A stretch of DNA of 57,184 nt from an uncultured Clostridia bacterium (GCA_947167965.1 CAMVJW010000010.1:1-57184); one strand, 5' to 3'. Positions 1 to 8,183 are shown, counted from the first letter of the stretch. A program made the numbers and translations. The notes: generated from the letters alone by a model not told the origin.

Positions 1-1
1 T

Positions 2-760
2 AGTCCCACCATTTTTAGCAATTACCTCTCTAATATTTTTACCAATTTTATAATGTGTTTTATTTGCTTCTTTTTCACTGTCAATATTATCTTTTTTTAA
101 TCTTGATTCAGTTTGTGTTATGCGGAATAGATTGGCTGCAAGTTCTTCACTTCCCATATTATCTAGAATATCTTCTCTATATCTTAATCCTTTTCTTTTT
201 GCAATATCATCAGCTGTTTCTCCATTATATAAGCCTTTATAACCGCTATTGTGAAATTTATCAAAATTTTTAACTCCTGCATTCTTTGCAGCTTGATTTA
301 ATGAATAGTTTCCTTTTCTTGTTAAATTTCTTTGATAAAATCTTTTTTCATCTTCGGTTAGCATACTATATTCTTTTTCACTTATTTCTTGTTTTCTAGT
401 TTGAACTGCAAAATATGTTTGAGCAAGTGCAATAACTTTTTTTCTACTATCTCCGTTTTGTGCTATTAAATAACAAGCATAGCGAGTTAATTTATAATCT
501 TTAATCTCAATTTCAGCATTATTAGCACGTTTTGACAACTTCCTGACGTCAGGAAAATGTTCAAATGTACTAATACCACTATTTTCACAAGCATCTTTAG
601 CTTTATTGATTACTTTTTCAAAATTTTCCCATTTGTTGTACTCTAAGATGGTCATAAGTTCTCTAGCGTACCAAAATTCAACACCATTTTCATCAACGTG
701 TTTAATTTCCTCAAATGATTTATTATTTTTATCTATTTCTTTCAATAGTATCAGCTCCAT
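2..760 (-). CDS. dinD: DinD-like DNA-damage-inducible protein, 3' part cut by window edge
   Basis: The frame is open from an ATG at 760, preceded by a modest ribosome binding site, to the window edge, giving 253 codons. It reads MELILLKEIDKNNKSFEEIK near the start and has the FWYARELM and FPDVRKLSKRANNAEIEI blocks typical of the DinD/BRO-N group. It ends in IREVIAKNGGT, which in DinD proteins precedes a short C-terminal tail, so only a little should be missing. E. coli DinD inhibits RecA filaments late in the SOS response. In Gram-positive bacteria the role is less clear. The LexA box in its promoter (separate entry) supports SOS control. The family assignment is confident and the function is inferred. 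Confidence 0.85.
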   Translation of the reverse strand, partial: MELILLKEIDKNNKSFEEIKHVDENGVEFWYARELMTILEYNKWENFEKVINKAKDACENSGISTFEHFPDVRKLSKRANNAEIEIKDYKLTRYACYLIAQNGDSRKKVIALAQTYFAVQTRKQEISEKEYSMLTEDEKRFYQRNLTRKGNYSLNQAAKNAGVKNFDKFHNSGYKGLYNGETADDIAKRKGLRYREDILDNMGSEELAANLFRITQTESRLKKDNIDSEKEANKTHYKIGKNIREVIAKNGGT

Positions 761-784
761 TTCTTTATATTATATTTTGTTGCT

Positions 785-813
785 ATTATAAAACATCTGT
801 TCATACTTGTCAA
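785..813 (-). promoter_or_regulatory. dinD promoter with LexA (SOS) box between -35 and -10
   Basis: On the minus strand there is TTGACA (813-808), a 17-bp spacer and TATAAT (790-785). Inside the spacer, at 802-791, lies GAACAGATGTTT, which fits the Bacillus/Clostridium LexA consensus GAACRNRYGTTY at every position. The transcript would start about 20 bp upstream of the dinD ATG. LexA bound here would block RNA polymerase. Confidence 0.85.
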
Positions 814-831
814 TTAGTTTTTCAATATTTG

Positions 832-1182
<351 letters not shown>

Positions 1183-1201
1183 TTAAAACCTCCTAAAAAA
1201 C

Positions 1202-1238
1202 AAACAAAGTGCTAGTCTGATAACTAACACTTAAAAAC
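1202..1238 (-). terminator. rho-independent terminator downstream of 1295-1567
   Basis: Read on the minus strand, AAGTGTTAGT and ACTAGCACTT form a stem around a 6-nt loop, followed by TTTGTTTGTTTTTT. It lies between the unknown gene at 1295-1567 and the recombinase remnant. Confidence 0.7.
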
Positions 1239-1294
1239 CAACTTTAATATTTACTTGTCATATAACTTGCTGAAAATAAAGAAAACTTCTAGTA

Positions 1295-1567
1295 TTAGTT
1301 ACCACTGATAAAATCTCTTAATTTTGAGAGTGGATATTTATTTGCTAAATTACCTATGTAAAAATATTCGTGTTCATTAAAGAATAAATATATCTTATCT
1401 TTAATAACTGCAGTATGTGGTTCTACATAAGCAAGATTAGTTTTTTCTACCATTCTCAAATTACCATTCTTTATCTTTGGTTCACAATTACTAAAAGTGC
1501 AAGCCCATTCAATCTTAGAATGTAATTCTTTACTTATTGCTATTTCTTTTTTAACTGTAGATATCAT
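1295..1567 (-). CDS. hypothetical protein, 90 aa
   Basis: This is a small soluble protein with no recognised family. It starts MISTVKKEIAISKELHSKIE, has two cysteines (CTFSNC), and then a mixed beta-rich stretch (VIKDKIYLFFNEHEYFYIGN). The start at 1567 follows GAAGGAG at good spacing. It lies between a terminator and the attL region, next to remnants of mobile DNA, so it could be cargo of an older island. No function is proposed. Confidence 0.55.
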   Translation of the reverse strand: MISTVKKEIAISKELHSKIEWACTFSNCEPKIKNGNLRMVEKTNLAYVEPHTAVIKDKIYLFFNEHEYFYIGNLANKYPLSKLRDFISGN

Positions 1568-1640
1568 ATCACAAAAGCTCCTTCTTTCAATATTTTGAGG
1601 CTATTTCTTACTTTTATTACCAATTTCAATAATTAAAAGT

Positions 1641-1669
1641 AAAAAAATAAGCCGACTAAATCGACTTAT
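1641..1669 (-). terminator. terminator that probably served the tRNA-Gly before phage insertion
   Basis: On the minus strand, ATAAGTCGA and TCGGCTTAT pair (one G-U) and are followed by TTTTTTT. It lies ~80 bp beyond attL, so in the unoccupied chromosome it would sit just downstream of the tRNA-Gly 3' end. The prophage has moved it 28 kb away. Confidence 0.65.
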
Positions 1670-1745
1670 ATAAGTGATACGATATTCACTTTGTTTTCTT
1701 TAAATTCAGTTATATCAATATGTATAACTGGTTCGACGAAAACGC

Positions 1746-1761
1746 ATTATGGAGCGAGTAG
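1746..1761. repeat. attL core (16 bp)
   Basis: ATTATGGAGCGAGTAG is identical to 29872-29887, with different bases on both sides. Its reverse complement is the last 13 bases of the tRNA-Gly including CCA, plus TAAT. Apart from the core, the terminator at 1641-1669 and the arm repeats at 1884-1910, I see no gene between 1568 and 1912. Confidence 0.9.
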
Positions 1762-1883
1762 TCAAAATTCCATTTTTTCTCTCATATCTATAAATGTCTT
1801 AAAAATATTTTTATGCTATTTTAAGCACTTTTGCTAATTTTAAAAACTGTCTAAAGTATTTATGTATATATTATAAAACTTTA

Positions 1884-1910
1884 CCTATTGCATTATTTAT
1901 TGCATTAATT
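1884..1910 (+). repeat. paired direct repeats, candidate integrase arm sites (left arm)
   Basis: TATTGCATTA occurs twice, joined by a short linker, about 125 bp inside the attL core. The same pair, with one base changed, occurs at 29793-29818 inside attR. Tyrosine integrases of this type bind such arm repeats through an N-terminal domain. Confidence 0.7.
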
Positions 1911-1912
1911 CT

Positions 1913-2065
1913 TTATCTATTAAACCTAATATAATTTTTCATCCAAATATTAATCAAAACATCCAACTTCTGACTTTGTTTTAAAATTTTATCATAACTA
2001 TAATCGTGATTAATCATCTTGTCCAATTTTCTTTTGTTAATCCAAATTAGAAAATTTAATAACAT
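1913..2065 (-). CDS. Spo0E-like aspartyl-phosphate phosphatase, 50 aa
   Basis: The ORF is too short for usual cut-offs but has an ideal start: AGAGGTGATAATT followed by ATG at 2065. The protein reads INKRKLDKMI, then a short turn, then ILKQSQKLDVLIN. This is the Spo0E family pattern of two antiparallel helices: I..KRK...I in helix 1 and SQ.LD.LI in helix 2. B. subtilis Spo0E has SQELDVLINEY at the same place. Spo0E proteins remove phosphate from Spo0A~P and so hold back sporulation. The gene lies inside the prophage, ~150 bp from the attL core, and is divergent from a zinc-ribbon gene. Tandem Spo0A boxes lie in its promoter region. I infer a lysogenic-conversion role: tuning host sporulation. 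The family call is confident; activity is untested. Confidence 0.85.
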   Translation of the reverse strand: MLLNFLIWINKRKLDKMINHDYSYDKILKQSQKLDVLINIWMKNYIRFNR

Positions 2066-2084
2066 AATTATCACCTCTAATTAC

Positions 2085-2128
2085 ATTATACATTATGTTA
2101 AATAAAAAGTCTGTCGAAAGGTGTCGAA
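2085..2128 (-). promoter_or_regulatory. promoter of the Spo0E-like gene with two tandem Spo0A (0A) boxes
   Basis: TGTCGAA occurs at 2112-2118 and again at 2122-2128, separated by AGG. Both are perfect 0A boxes, and the 10-bp period is that of known Spo0A dimer sites such as abrB. On the minus strand a TATAAT (2090-2085) lies 20 bp upstream of the Spo0E-like ATG. Its -35 region is poor (CAGACT at 2113-2108) and abuts the boxes, as expected for a promoter that needs an activator such as Spo0A~P. Repression is also possible. Confidence 0.7.
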
Positions 2129-2149
2129 AAAGTAAAAAAATTAATAATT

Positions 2150-2177
2150 TTGATTTTTTTTATATAATTAGTATAAA
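2150..2177 (+). promoter_or_regulatory. candidate promoter for zinc-ribbon gene 2221-2406
   Basis: TTGATT (2150-2155), a 16-bp spacer and TATAAA (2172-2177) lie ~45 bp before the gene's ATG. The Spo0A boxes end ~21 bp upstream of the -35, so this promoter could share their control. Confidence 0.45.
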
Positions 2178-2220
2178 AAAATACAAATTTTTCTATATGT
2201 TATATGAAGGAGGTGGAAAA

Positions 2221-2406
2221 ATGTTTAATTCAAATAATATTTATAATAGAACTTTCATATGTTCTAAATGTAATAAACCTTATAAGCTAGTAAAATTTAA
2301 CAAAAATGATTCAAAAGAAAAAATTTGTAATTTTGAATTTATTGGTTACACATCAATTCAAACAGAATGTCCATTCTGCAATTGCAGCAACTGTGCAGAT
2401 TTGTAA
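2221..2406 (+). CDS. small zinc-ribbon-like protein, 61 aa
   Basis: The ATG at 2221 follows GAAGGAGGTGG at good spacing. An in-frame upstream ATG at 2095 lacks a ribosome binding site and is less likely. The protein has CSKC near residue 13 and a Cys-rich end, CPFCNCSNC, so it probably binds one or two zinc ions. No family is recognised. It is divergent from the Spo0E-like gene, shares its Spo0A-box region, and is followed by a strong terminator. It may be a partner or regulator in the same sporulation-linked cargo unit, which is inference from position only. Confidence 0.7.
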   Translation: MFNSNNIYNRTFICSKCNKPYKLVKFNKNDSKEKICNFEFIGYTSIQTECPFCNCSNCADL

Positions 2407-2428
2407 GATATTTACCAATAATGCAAAA

Positions 2429-2462
2429 AAGAGGTAGACTATAATTAATAAATCTACCTCTT
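2429..2462. terminator. bidirectional terminator between zinc-ribbon gene and lysin
   Basis: AAGAGGTAGA (2429-2438) pairs with TCTACCTCTT (2453-2462), with A-tract before and T-rich sequence after. It ends transcription from both the + gene at 2221 and the late operon on the minus strand. Confidence 0.8.
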
Positions 2463-2465
2463 ATA

Positions 2466-3992
2466 TTATTTATAATTATTTACATTTATATAAGCTACTC
2501 TACCTGTAGCTTTTACTTTTACTTGATCCACACTAGAATTTATATTCTTTAAAATAGTTACTGTAGTATTTGCTTTATATGTGTACCTAGTTCCACTTAA
2601 ATTTGAATTTTTGTATAAATTACAAGCTTTTAACTTTTTAGTTGATCCTACTGTTCCTCTTGCTCCGGTTATTGTTACATTCGAATAAGCACTATTATTT
2701 ATATATGCTTTTCTTCCTGTAGCTAATACTTGAATATAATCTACAGATGAACTTATATTCTTTAATATTCTAATAGTAGTATTTGCCTTATAATTGTATT
2801 TTTTACCTGTTAAATTACTATTAGAATATAAAGTCATAGCTCTTGTTAATTTCTTTGTCTGTCCTGCATTATTTGTTAAATTTAAGGTATCTATATCTCT
2901 GCTTGTATAGTCTAAACATATCCAACCTAAATCAGTTTTACCCCAATTTTGTGATATAGCCAATATAGTTACTACCCTATTCCTCAAATAACTTCCTATT
3001 TGTTTATATGATGTACTAGCACCTTGTCTTATTCTTAAACTAGATGCTGTTATTTTTACTTGATAATTTGTAGTTTGAACTGTGTCATTTGTTGATACCG
3101 TTGACACAGTAGTTTTATTTTCTTTTTCTACACTATTTGCATCATAACCATAACAGAAAAATTGTTTATAATTTGCATATTTTCTAAAATTATCTACTGA
3201 ACAATACACAGTGTTTCCACTTACTGTTACTTTTCCTCTTCTGGTACTAGTTTCAAATTTACCACTATATAAATATGGATCATATATCTTTAAAGTATTA
3301 CCTTCTATTCCATAGATTACTATATAATGTCCTCCAGTTGTAAATAATCCATTTCCACAACTTGCTATTATATAATAATCACTCTGTAATAATTCTATTG
3401 CTCTATCTAAATAAGAAGTTTCTGCATAGTCTATATCAAACTCATCTGCTACAGCTCTGTAAGCACTCCAATAAGTTCCATTATTTGCTGAACGATATCC
3501 GTTTTCAATGAATACATCTGCTAAAGTTCTTATATCTACATATCCCTTTATACTATCAATTATCATTGCTGCCGAAGCTACTCCACAACCACTTGAACCA
3601 ATAGTTTGTGAACTATTCCCTGTTAATGTATAAGGATAATATCTCCATCTATTATCTATTTGAGAAATATATGTCAATTGTGGGTTGTCATCTGTATGTA
3701 AATTCCAATGTTTTGCATCTCCTTCGTATGCTATATCTCCTTGAAGTTCAAAGCTTTCATCTTCTACTTCTTGAACTTCAAGTGTTTGTTCATCATTTTC
3801 TGTTAATTCTGGTATTTCAGTACTAGACATATTTATTACTTTTATTTCATCTGAGATTATTTGTATCGCTTCTTCTAGTTTATTTGTATCTATTTGTCCT
3901 GTTTGTTTATAATTAAAATAAACACTTAAAAACAAAATAAATACTGTTAATAATACTAGAATATAGCTAAATATTTTTTCTTTATCTTTCAT
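2466..3992 (-). CDS. membrane-anchored C39-type lysin with SH3 and duplicated C-terminal domains, 508 aa
   Basis: This is probably the phage endolysin. Residues 8-26 form a single hydrophobic segment, followed by an acidic linker (30-90). Residues ~106-285 match the peptidase C39-like 2 fold: catalytic Cys136 in GSSGCGVASA, His222 in TTGGHYIVIYG and an Asp238 in IYDPY. Residues ~310-362 look like an SH3b domain (ASSLRIRQGASTSYKQIG). Two near-identical ~57-residue units follow (380-436 and 452-508, both containing YKANTT and ATGR.AYIN), likely wall-binding. It is the last gene of the late operon, after the holin-like gene. The N-terminal membrane segment is unusual for a Gram-positive phage lysin and suggests signal-anchor-release export. 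An alternative is a lysogen surface protein. Confidence 0.75.
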   Translation of the reverse strand: MKDKEKIFSYILVLLTVFILFLSVYFNYKQTGQIDTNKLEEAIQIISDEIKVINMSSTEIPELTENDEQTLEVQEVEDESFELQGDIAYEGDAKHWNLHTDDNPQLTYISQIDNRWRYYPYTLTGNSSQTIGSSGCGVASAAMIIDSIKGYVDIRTLADVFIENGYRSANNGTYWSAYRAVADEFDIDYAETSYLDRAIELLQSDYYIIASCGNGLFTTGGHYIVIYGIEGNTLKIYDPYLYSGKFETSTRRGKVTVSGNTVYCSVDNFRKYANYKQFFCYGYDANSVEKENKTTVSTVSTNDTVQTTNYQVKITASSLRIRQGASTSYKQIGSYLRNRVVTILAISQNWGKTDLGWICLDYTSRDIDTLNLTNNAGQTKKLTRAMTLYSNSNLTGKKYNYKANTTIRILKNISSSVDYIQVLATGRKAYINNSAYSNVTITGARGTVGSTKKLKACNLYKNSNLSGTRYTYKANTTVTILKNINSSVDQVKVKATGRVAYINVNNYK

Positions 3993-4003
3993 AGTGCACC
4001 TCC

Positions 4004-4288
4004 TTAATCAATTAATTGAAATTTATGAACTAATATATTTATATCGTCAATAAAAGAGTTTCCTTTTAGTTTTTTGTATTGTTCAAAACTATAATCAAAG
4101 CTCTGTAATTGATATTTTGTTATTTGCTTTTTATCTTTACATCTATCATAAATAGATAGCATATCGTTTCTCAAACTGCATTTTGTTGCATCTATCATTG
4201 CTTTTTCAAATTTATACATAGCACCTAAAAGAGTACAGACAAACATTATCTGTACCCAATAATTTTTTATAAAATTTATAACTGGCAT
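4004..4288 (-). CDS. holin-like small membrane protein, 94 aa
   Basis: It has one clear membrane segment near the N-terminus (about residues 8-25, NYWVQIMFVCTLLGAMYKF) and a charged, helical C-terminal part. The place between the tail-fibre gene and the lysin, and the 11-bp gap to the lysin, fit a holin or holin accessory protein. Classical holins have two or three membrane segments, so this could instead be an XhlA-like partner or a lysis regulator. No specific holin family is recognised. Confidence 0.5.
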   Translation of the reverse strand: MPVINFIKNYWVQIMFVCTLLGAMYKFEKAMIDATKCSLRNDMLSIYDRCKDKKQITKYQLQSFDYSFEQYKKLKGNSFIDDINILVHKFQLID

Positions 4289-4404
4289 TTTTTGCCTCGC
4301 TTTCTTTAGAATTTTATATTTTTACCTTTTTCTATTAAATTAAATAATTTAATCATTTAATCGCCTATTTTTACATTATATCTACACATTTGTTTTTAAT
4401 TAAA

Positions 4405-6675
4405 TTATTCGTCAATAGATGGTATTGTTCCGTAAGTAAATCCTCTATTATTTCCAGCGCCTACTCTAACTAAATCAATATGTTTAGTTTGTTTATTTAT
4501 ACAAATAATATCAAATGCTTGCTCATAAACTGTTCCAGCATCTCTTCTATATCCAAGCTGCGAATAATCATCATTATAATGAGCATCACAAGTAGTTTGG
4601 AAATATACCACATTATTATCAATTCCAATACCATCTTGATGCATATGCCCACATGCAACAAATAATACATTTGCTTGTTTGTTCCCTGTAAAATCTGCGT
4701 GAATATTATAAACTGCTGTTCCGTATGTATCTTCCCAATTAAAAGTAGTTCCATTATTTAAAGCTTTAAACATTTCTCTATGTCTATAATAGTTGTTATT
4801 GTCCTTAATAGGTTGATGTGTAAATATAGCAACACTCCAACCGCTTGTTGGAAATACAAAAGCTTTATTTACTAGCCATTCCGTACAAGCAACTGAAAAT
4901 CCTTTTTTTTCGCCTGTTTCTTCTGTCGAAAGTATTATATATCTTATTTTTTGTTTTTCATTATCATAATAACAATAATTTCCATAAGGATTATTTTCAT
5001 CATATACAACCTTATCTGTTTGCCTTTTGAAAAGAATGCCAAATAATTCATTCGGTTCAATTCTTACTTGTTCTTGATAATATGCACCATAACCATTATT
5101 ATCATGATTTCCAACATTTCTAATTATTCTATTGTTTAAAGCAACATTAAAAGAATTTATACTTTCATATAATTCTGATATTGCTAATTCTTTTGTATTT
5201 ATTACTGATGAACTACCAAAGGCACTATCTCCACCATCAAATACCATTGATAGATTAGTTTTATTATATATCTCTTTTAAAAGATAAGGACTATTCATTG
5301 AATTACTAGGTACGTGTATATCTGTTATAAATCCAACTGTGTCTCCATTGACACCAATATTTTGTTCAAGTGCATTAATTTCATCTATCTTACTATTTAA
5401 ATGCTCTTTATAATATGTTGGTATTCCAGAATTAATATCTTTAACAACTGTATTTAAATCTTTGTAAATATATTTTTTAATACTTAATGGATAACTATTT
5501 CCTACTCTATGTGAAATTAAAAGTTTTGTAGCACCATAAGGAATTTTAAAATCAAATTCAGTAGCTTGGTCAGATACATTAGTAGTTAAATAATCAATAA
5601 CATTTAAATCATCATCTGTAAAAAATATAGGATAAATTGAGCCAGATGTAGGTTTATATAAACTTACCTTATAATGTTCATTAAATGATACAGAATAATC
5701 TTTATGATAATTAGATGATCCACTTTGTGTATATAGATAAGTTTTATTAAATTTTTTAGCAGCATAATATCCGTATTCACTATCTTCAGCATCATCTGTT
5801 ATATCAATTACTTCTCCTAAATCATTCTCCAGTTTATCTATTATAATATTATCTACATAATTAAAATTGTTATTAATTAAATCTATAACTTCTTGATTAG
5901 ATATATTTGATTTAATATAATCTAAATTACCAAAATAGTAAGGAATAATCATTATATCTTTAATTTCACAAGCAACATCATTCCAAATACGGAAATTATT
6001 AATATCACTTGATAATTCTATATCAAAAGAATTTCTAACATTAAAGTCTTGATTATTTAAAATTTTGCTTGCAACAATAGTAGTGTCATTACGAAATTGA
6101 ACAGTAAAAGTACCTGATGTTCCTGTTGAAACTAACGAAATTATATACTTTTCAGCTTTTAAATTTAAAGGTACACTATCAAAATTAGCTCTAGTCCAAC
6201 TTAAATCTCTTTTATCATAAAGATTAACCGAACCTTTATCAATAAAGTTAATTAATTGGTTCACAGCATTACTATTTTCCGCTGTTTGGTATGCTCCACC
6301 ATCTTGCCAAGTAGTACCATCATGCCAATACCAATGTCCATCAGTGGTATTTACATATACCCTAGTAGTATCTGTCATTTCACTTACAGAACTTGCTACT
6401 AAAGGACTTCCACTTGCTAAACTATTTATTTGATTCTGTAAATTATTATTTGCTATATCTACTTCTTGCTTACTTGCCTTTACACTATCGCTGTTATTTA
6501 GTCTTTCTCTTAATGTGTTGAATGTCCCTCTTGCCTGTGCTACTTCCATGTTAGAACTTCCCTTTTCAGTTGCATCTTCATATGTTTGTTCTATTGCAGA
6601 AGCTATGCTTTCTCTTACATCTTTGCCTAATCTTGCATTTCTTATATTTTTTATAAGTTCTATTATACTAGCCAT
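4405..6675 (-). CDS. tail fibre / baseplate protein with C-terminal metallophosphoesterase domain, 756 aa
   Basis: The N-terminal ~85 residues (IELIKNIRNARLGKDVRESI) are the attachment region common to Firmicutes phage baseplate and fibre proteins. Residues ~100-130 (VYVNTTDGHWYWHDGTTWQ) are a motif often seen in such fibres. From ~445 to the end is a calcineurin-like phosphoesterase with all metal ligands in order: D452-x-H454, GGD483, GN523-H524-D, H620 and GH677-x-H679. Being at the tail tip, it probably binds the cell surface and cleaves a phosphodiester there, for example in a phosphate-containing wall polymer. The substrate is inferred. It overlaps the upstream Tal gene by 1 bp. Confidence 0.8.
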   Translation of the reverse strand: MASIIELIKNIRNARLGKDVRESIASAIEQTYEDATEKGSSNMEVAQARGTFNTLRERLNNSDSVKASKQEVDIANNNLQNQINSLASGSPLVASSVSEMTDTTRVYVNTTDGHWYWHDGTTWQDGGAYQTAENSNAVNQLINFIDKGSVNLYDKRDLSWTRANFDSVPLNLKAEKYIISLVSTGTSGTFTVQFRNDTTIVASKILNNQDFNVRNSFDIELSSDINNFRIWNDVACEIKDIMIIPYYFGNLDYIKSNISNQEVIDLINNNFNYVDNIIIDKLENDLGEVIDITDDAEDSEYGYYAAKKFNKTYLYTQSGSSNYHKDYSVSFNEHYKVSLYKPTSGSIYPIFFTDDDLNVIDYLTTNVSDQATEFDFKIPYGATKLLISHRVGNSYPLSIKKYIYKDLNTVVKDINSGIPTYYKEHLNSKIDEINALEQNIGVNGDTVGFITDIHVPSNSMNSPYLLKEIYNKTNLSMVFDGGDSAFGSSSVINTKELAISELYESINSFNVALNNRIIRNVGNHDNNGYGAYYQEQVRIEPNELFGILFKRQTDKVVYDENNPYGNYCYYDNEKQKIRYIILSTEETGEKKGFSVACTEWLVNKAFVFPTSGWSVAIFTHQPIKDNNNYYRHREMFKALNNGTTFNWEDTYGTAVYNIHADFTGNKQANVLFVACGHMHQDGIGIDNNVVYFQTTCDAHYNDDYSQLGYRRDAGTVYEQAFDIICINKQTKHIDLVRVGAGNNRGFTYGTIPSIDE

Positions 6676-8183
6676 TAATTATTACCTCCTTCTAGGGCTT
6701 GTACCCTTTGTTCTAAAGCTTGAAATGTAGTTTTATCTACATAGTTATTTAAATTAAGTAATTCTTCCCAAGCTGTTCCTGTATAAATATATCTTGTATA
6801 TTGGTTTGTAGTTGAATCAATTATTTTGTAAATATCTCCCTTTGTTGGATTTTGGATATTTGCTAAATCTGTCACATTTGATACAATTCCTTTTTCTGTA
6901 TATACACCATCAAATTTTTGATTAATTTGTTGTTTATAATTATTAAAGGTTGTTGTTTTTACATATTCCCCAGGAACATCTTGTATAACTTGTTTAACAT
7001 CTCTCATATCATTGTTCAAAGTTTGCACATTTTGCTTTATTTCTGTAACATTGACTACATTATTTTCTACAGTTTGATTTAATTTCTTTTCCGCTTCTAT
7101 TTGTTTTTGTGTGAAAGACTTAAACACAGCACCCAAAGTCATTTTACATTCACTTGGTTTGTCTAGTGCTAAGCTTAATTTGCTTAATAAGAAGTATCTA
7201 TCTAAGTTATGTGGCTTTGATAATACCCTTACATATTCCCCAATGTGAAAAGCCTCTATATTTACATCTAAATTGTGTAAATCTGCTGCACTTACATTAA
7301 TTGATATTGTTTTATTTATTCTATTTTGTAGTTCTTGATTTCCTTTTGTTAAAAGATTTTCTGGGAGTGTTACATCATTAAATACAACTTGGTGTTCTTT
7401 CACTCCAAAAAGCGAAATTGCCGAATTATCTTGCACATAATCTAAGCCATTATTTACACTTTTTATTGTTAGATATTCTCCAGTTTGTTCATCCTTTTTC
7501 CCTAAAGGTACAATTCTTGTTTTTACATCTTCAGAACTAATAAATTGAGATAAATCTAATTCATTTTTGCCAAATTCAATTATTTGAGATGAGCTATTTT
7601 CGTATTCAGCTAAATAGTCAATCCAACGTGTACCATCTTCATTGGCTCCAGTTTCAAAATGTCCACCTAGAATATTTAATAACTTTTCATTCATTTCTGA
7701 TTTTGTACTTGGATAATTAATATTTGCTCTTGTTATATATCCATTTGGATCTATTACAGTACATCTTCTAGGTGTAAACTGTTTGTTTACATCTACTACA
7801 GAATTATGTTCGTTTACATACTTTTGGAATAATGGTCCTACATCTCCCTCATATGAATAAGGCCTTATAATAGAATCATTAAAAAAAGAAAGCTCGCCTT
7901 CACATTCGACTTGCTTTCTATTCCAAAAATCAAATTTTTCAGAGTATGCTGTTCCTCTGAACAACTCTGTTTTTACATTTCTGTTTCCTATCTTATCAAC
8001 TTGAAATACTTTTATAATTGATTTTTGCTGTTCAATTCTATCGTATAAATCATTTTGAGGTGGAAGTGTAAGAGAAAGTGTTCCATTCTTACCTACCTCT
8101 AAATTTAACACAGGAGATAGAACTATTCTGTTCTTTAGTCTTACATCGTATAGAATTTCATCATCACATGTTATTTGATACAT
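6675..8183 (-). CDS. tail-associated protein (Tal / prophage tail endopeptidase family), 502 aa
   Basis: The position after Dit and before the fibre gene, and the content, match Tal-type baseplate hub proteins. The first ~370 residues are the gp27/gp44-like hub (LEVGKNGTLSLTLPPQND, WIDYLAEYENSSSQIIEFGKN in short blocks). Residues ~375-440 are a helical, coiled-coil-like segment (EKKLNQTVENNVVNVTEIKQ), and the end (YTRYIYTGTAWEELLN ... ALEQRVQALEGG) is a typical fibre-attachment tail. The protein closes the tail tube and helps penetrate the wall. It overlaps Dit by one base. Confidence 0.8.
   Translation of the reverse strand: MYQITCDDEILYDVRLKNRIVLSPVLNLEVGKNGTLSLTLPPQNDLYDRIEQQKSIIKVFQVDKIGNRNVKTELFRGTAYSEKFDFWNRKQVECEGELSFFNDSIIRPYSYEGDVGPLFQKYVNEHNSVVDVNKQFTPRRCTVIDPNGYITRANINYPSTKSEMNEKLLNILGGHFETGANEDGTRWIDYLAEYENSSSQIIEFGKNELDLSQFISSEDVKTRIVPLGKKDEQTGEYLTIKSVNNGLDYVQDNSAISLFGVKEHQVVFNDVTLPENLLTKGNQELQNRINKTISINVSAADLHNLDVNIEAFHIGEYVRVLSKPHNLDRYFLLSKLSLALDKPSECKMTLGAVFKSFTQKQIEAEKKLNQTVENNVVNVTEIKQNVQTLNNDMRDVKQVIQDVPGEYVKTTTFNNYKQQINQKFDGVYTEKGIVSNVTDLANIQNPTKGDIYKIIDSTTNQYTRYIYTGTAWEELLNLNNYVDKTTFQALEQRVQALEGGNN

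Noticed and set aside
1669..1742. Minus-strand frame of ~25 codons ending at 1669 that looked like the C-terminus of a recombinase
   Set aside because: It has no start and no firm motif, and it is stopped upstream by a TAA inside the att core.
4920..4931. A single TGTCGAA (Spo0A box) inside the tail fibre gene
   Set aside because: It is alone, within a coding region and has no promoter nearby. It is expected by chance at this length.
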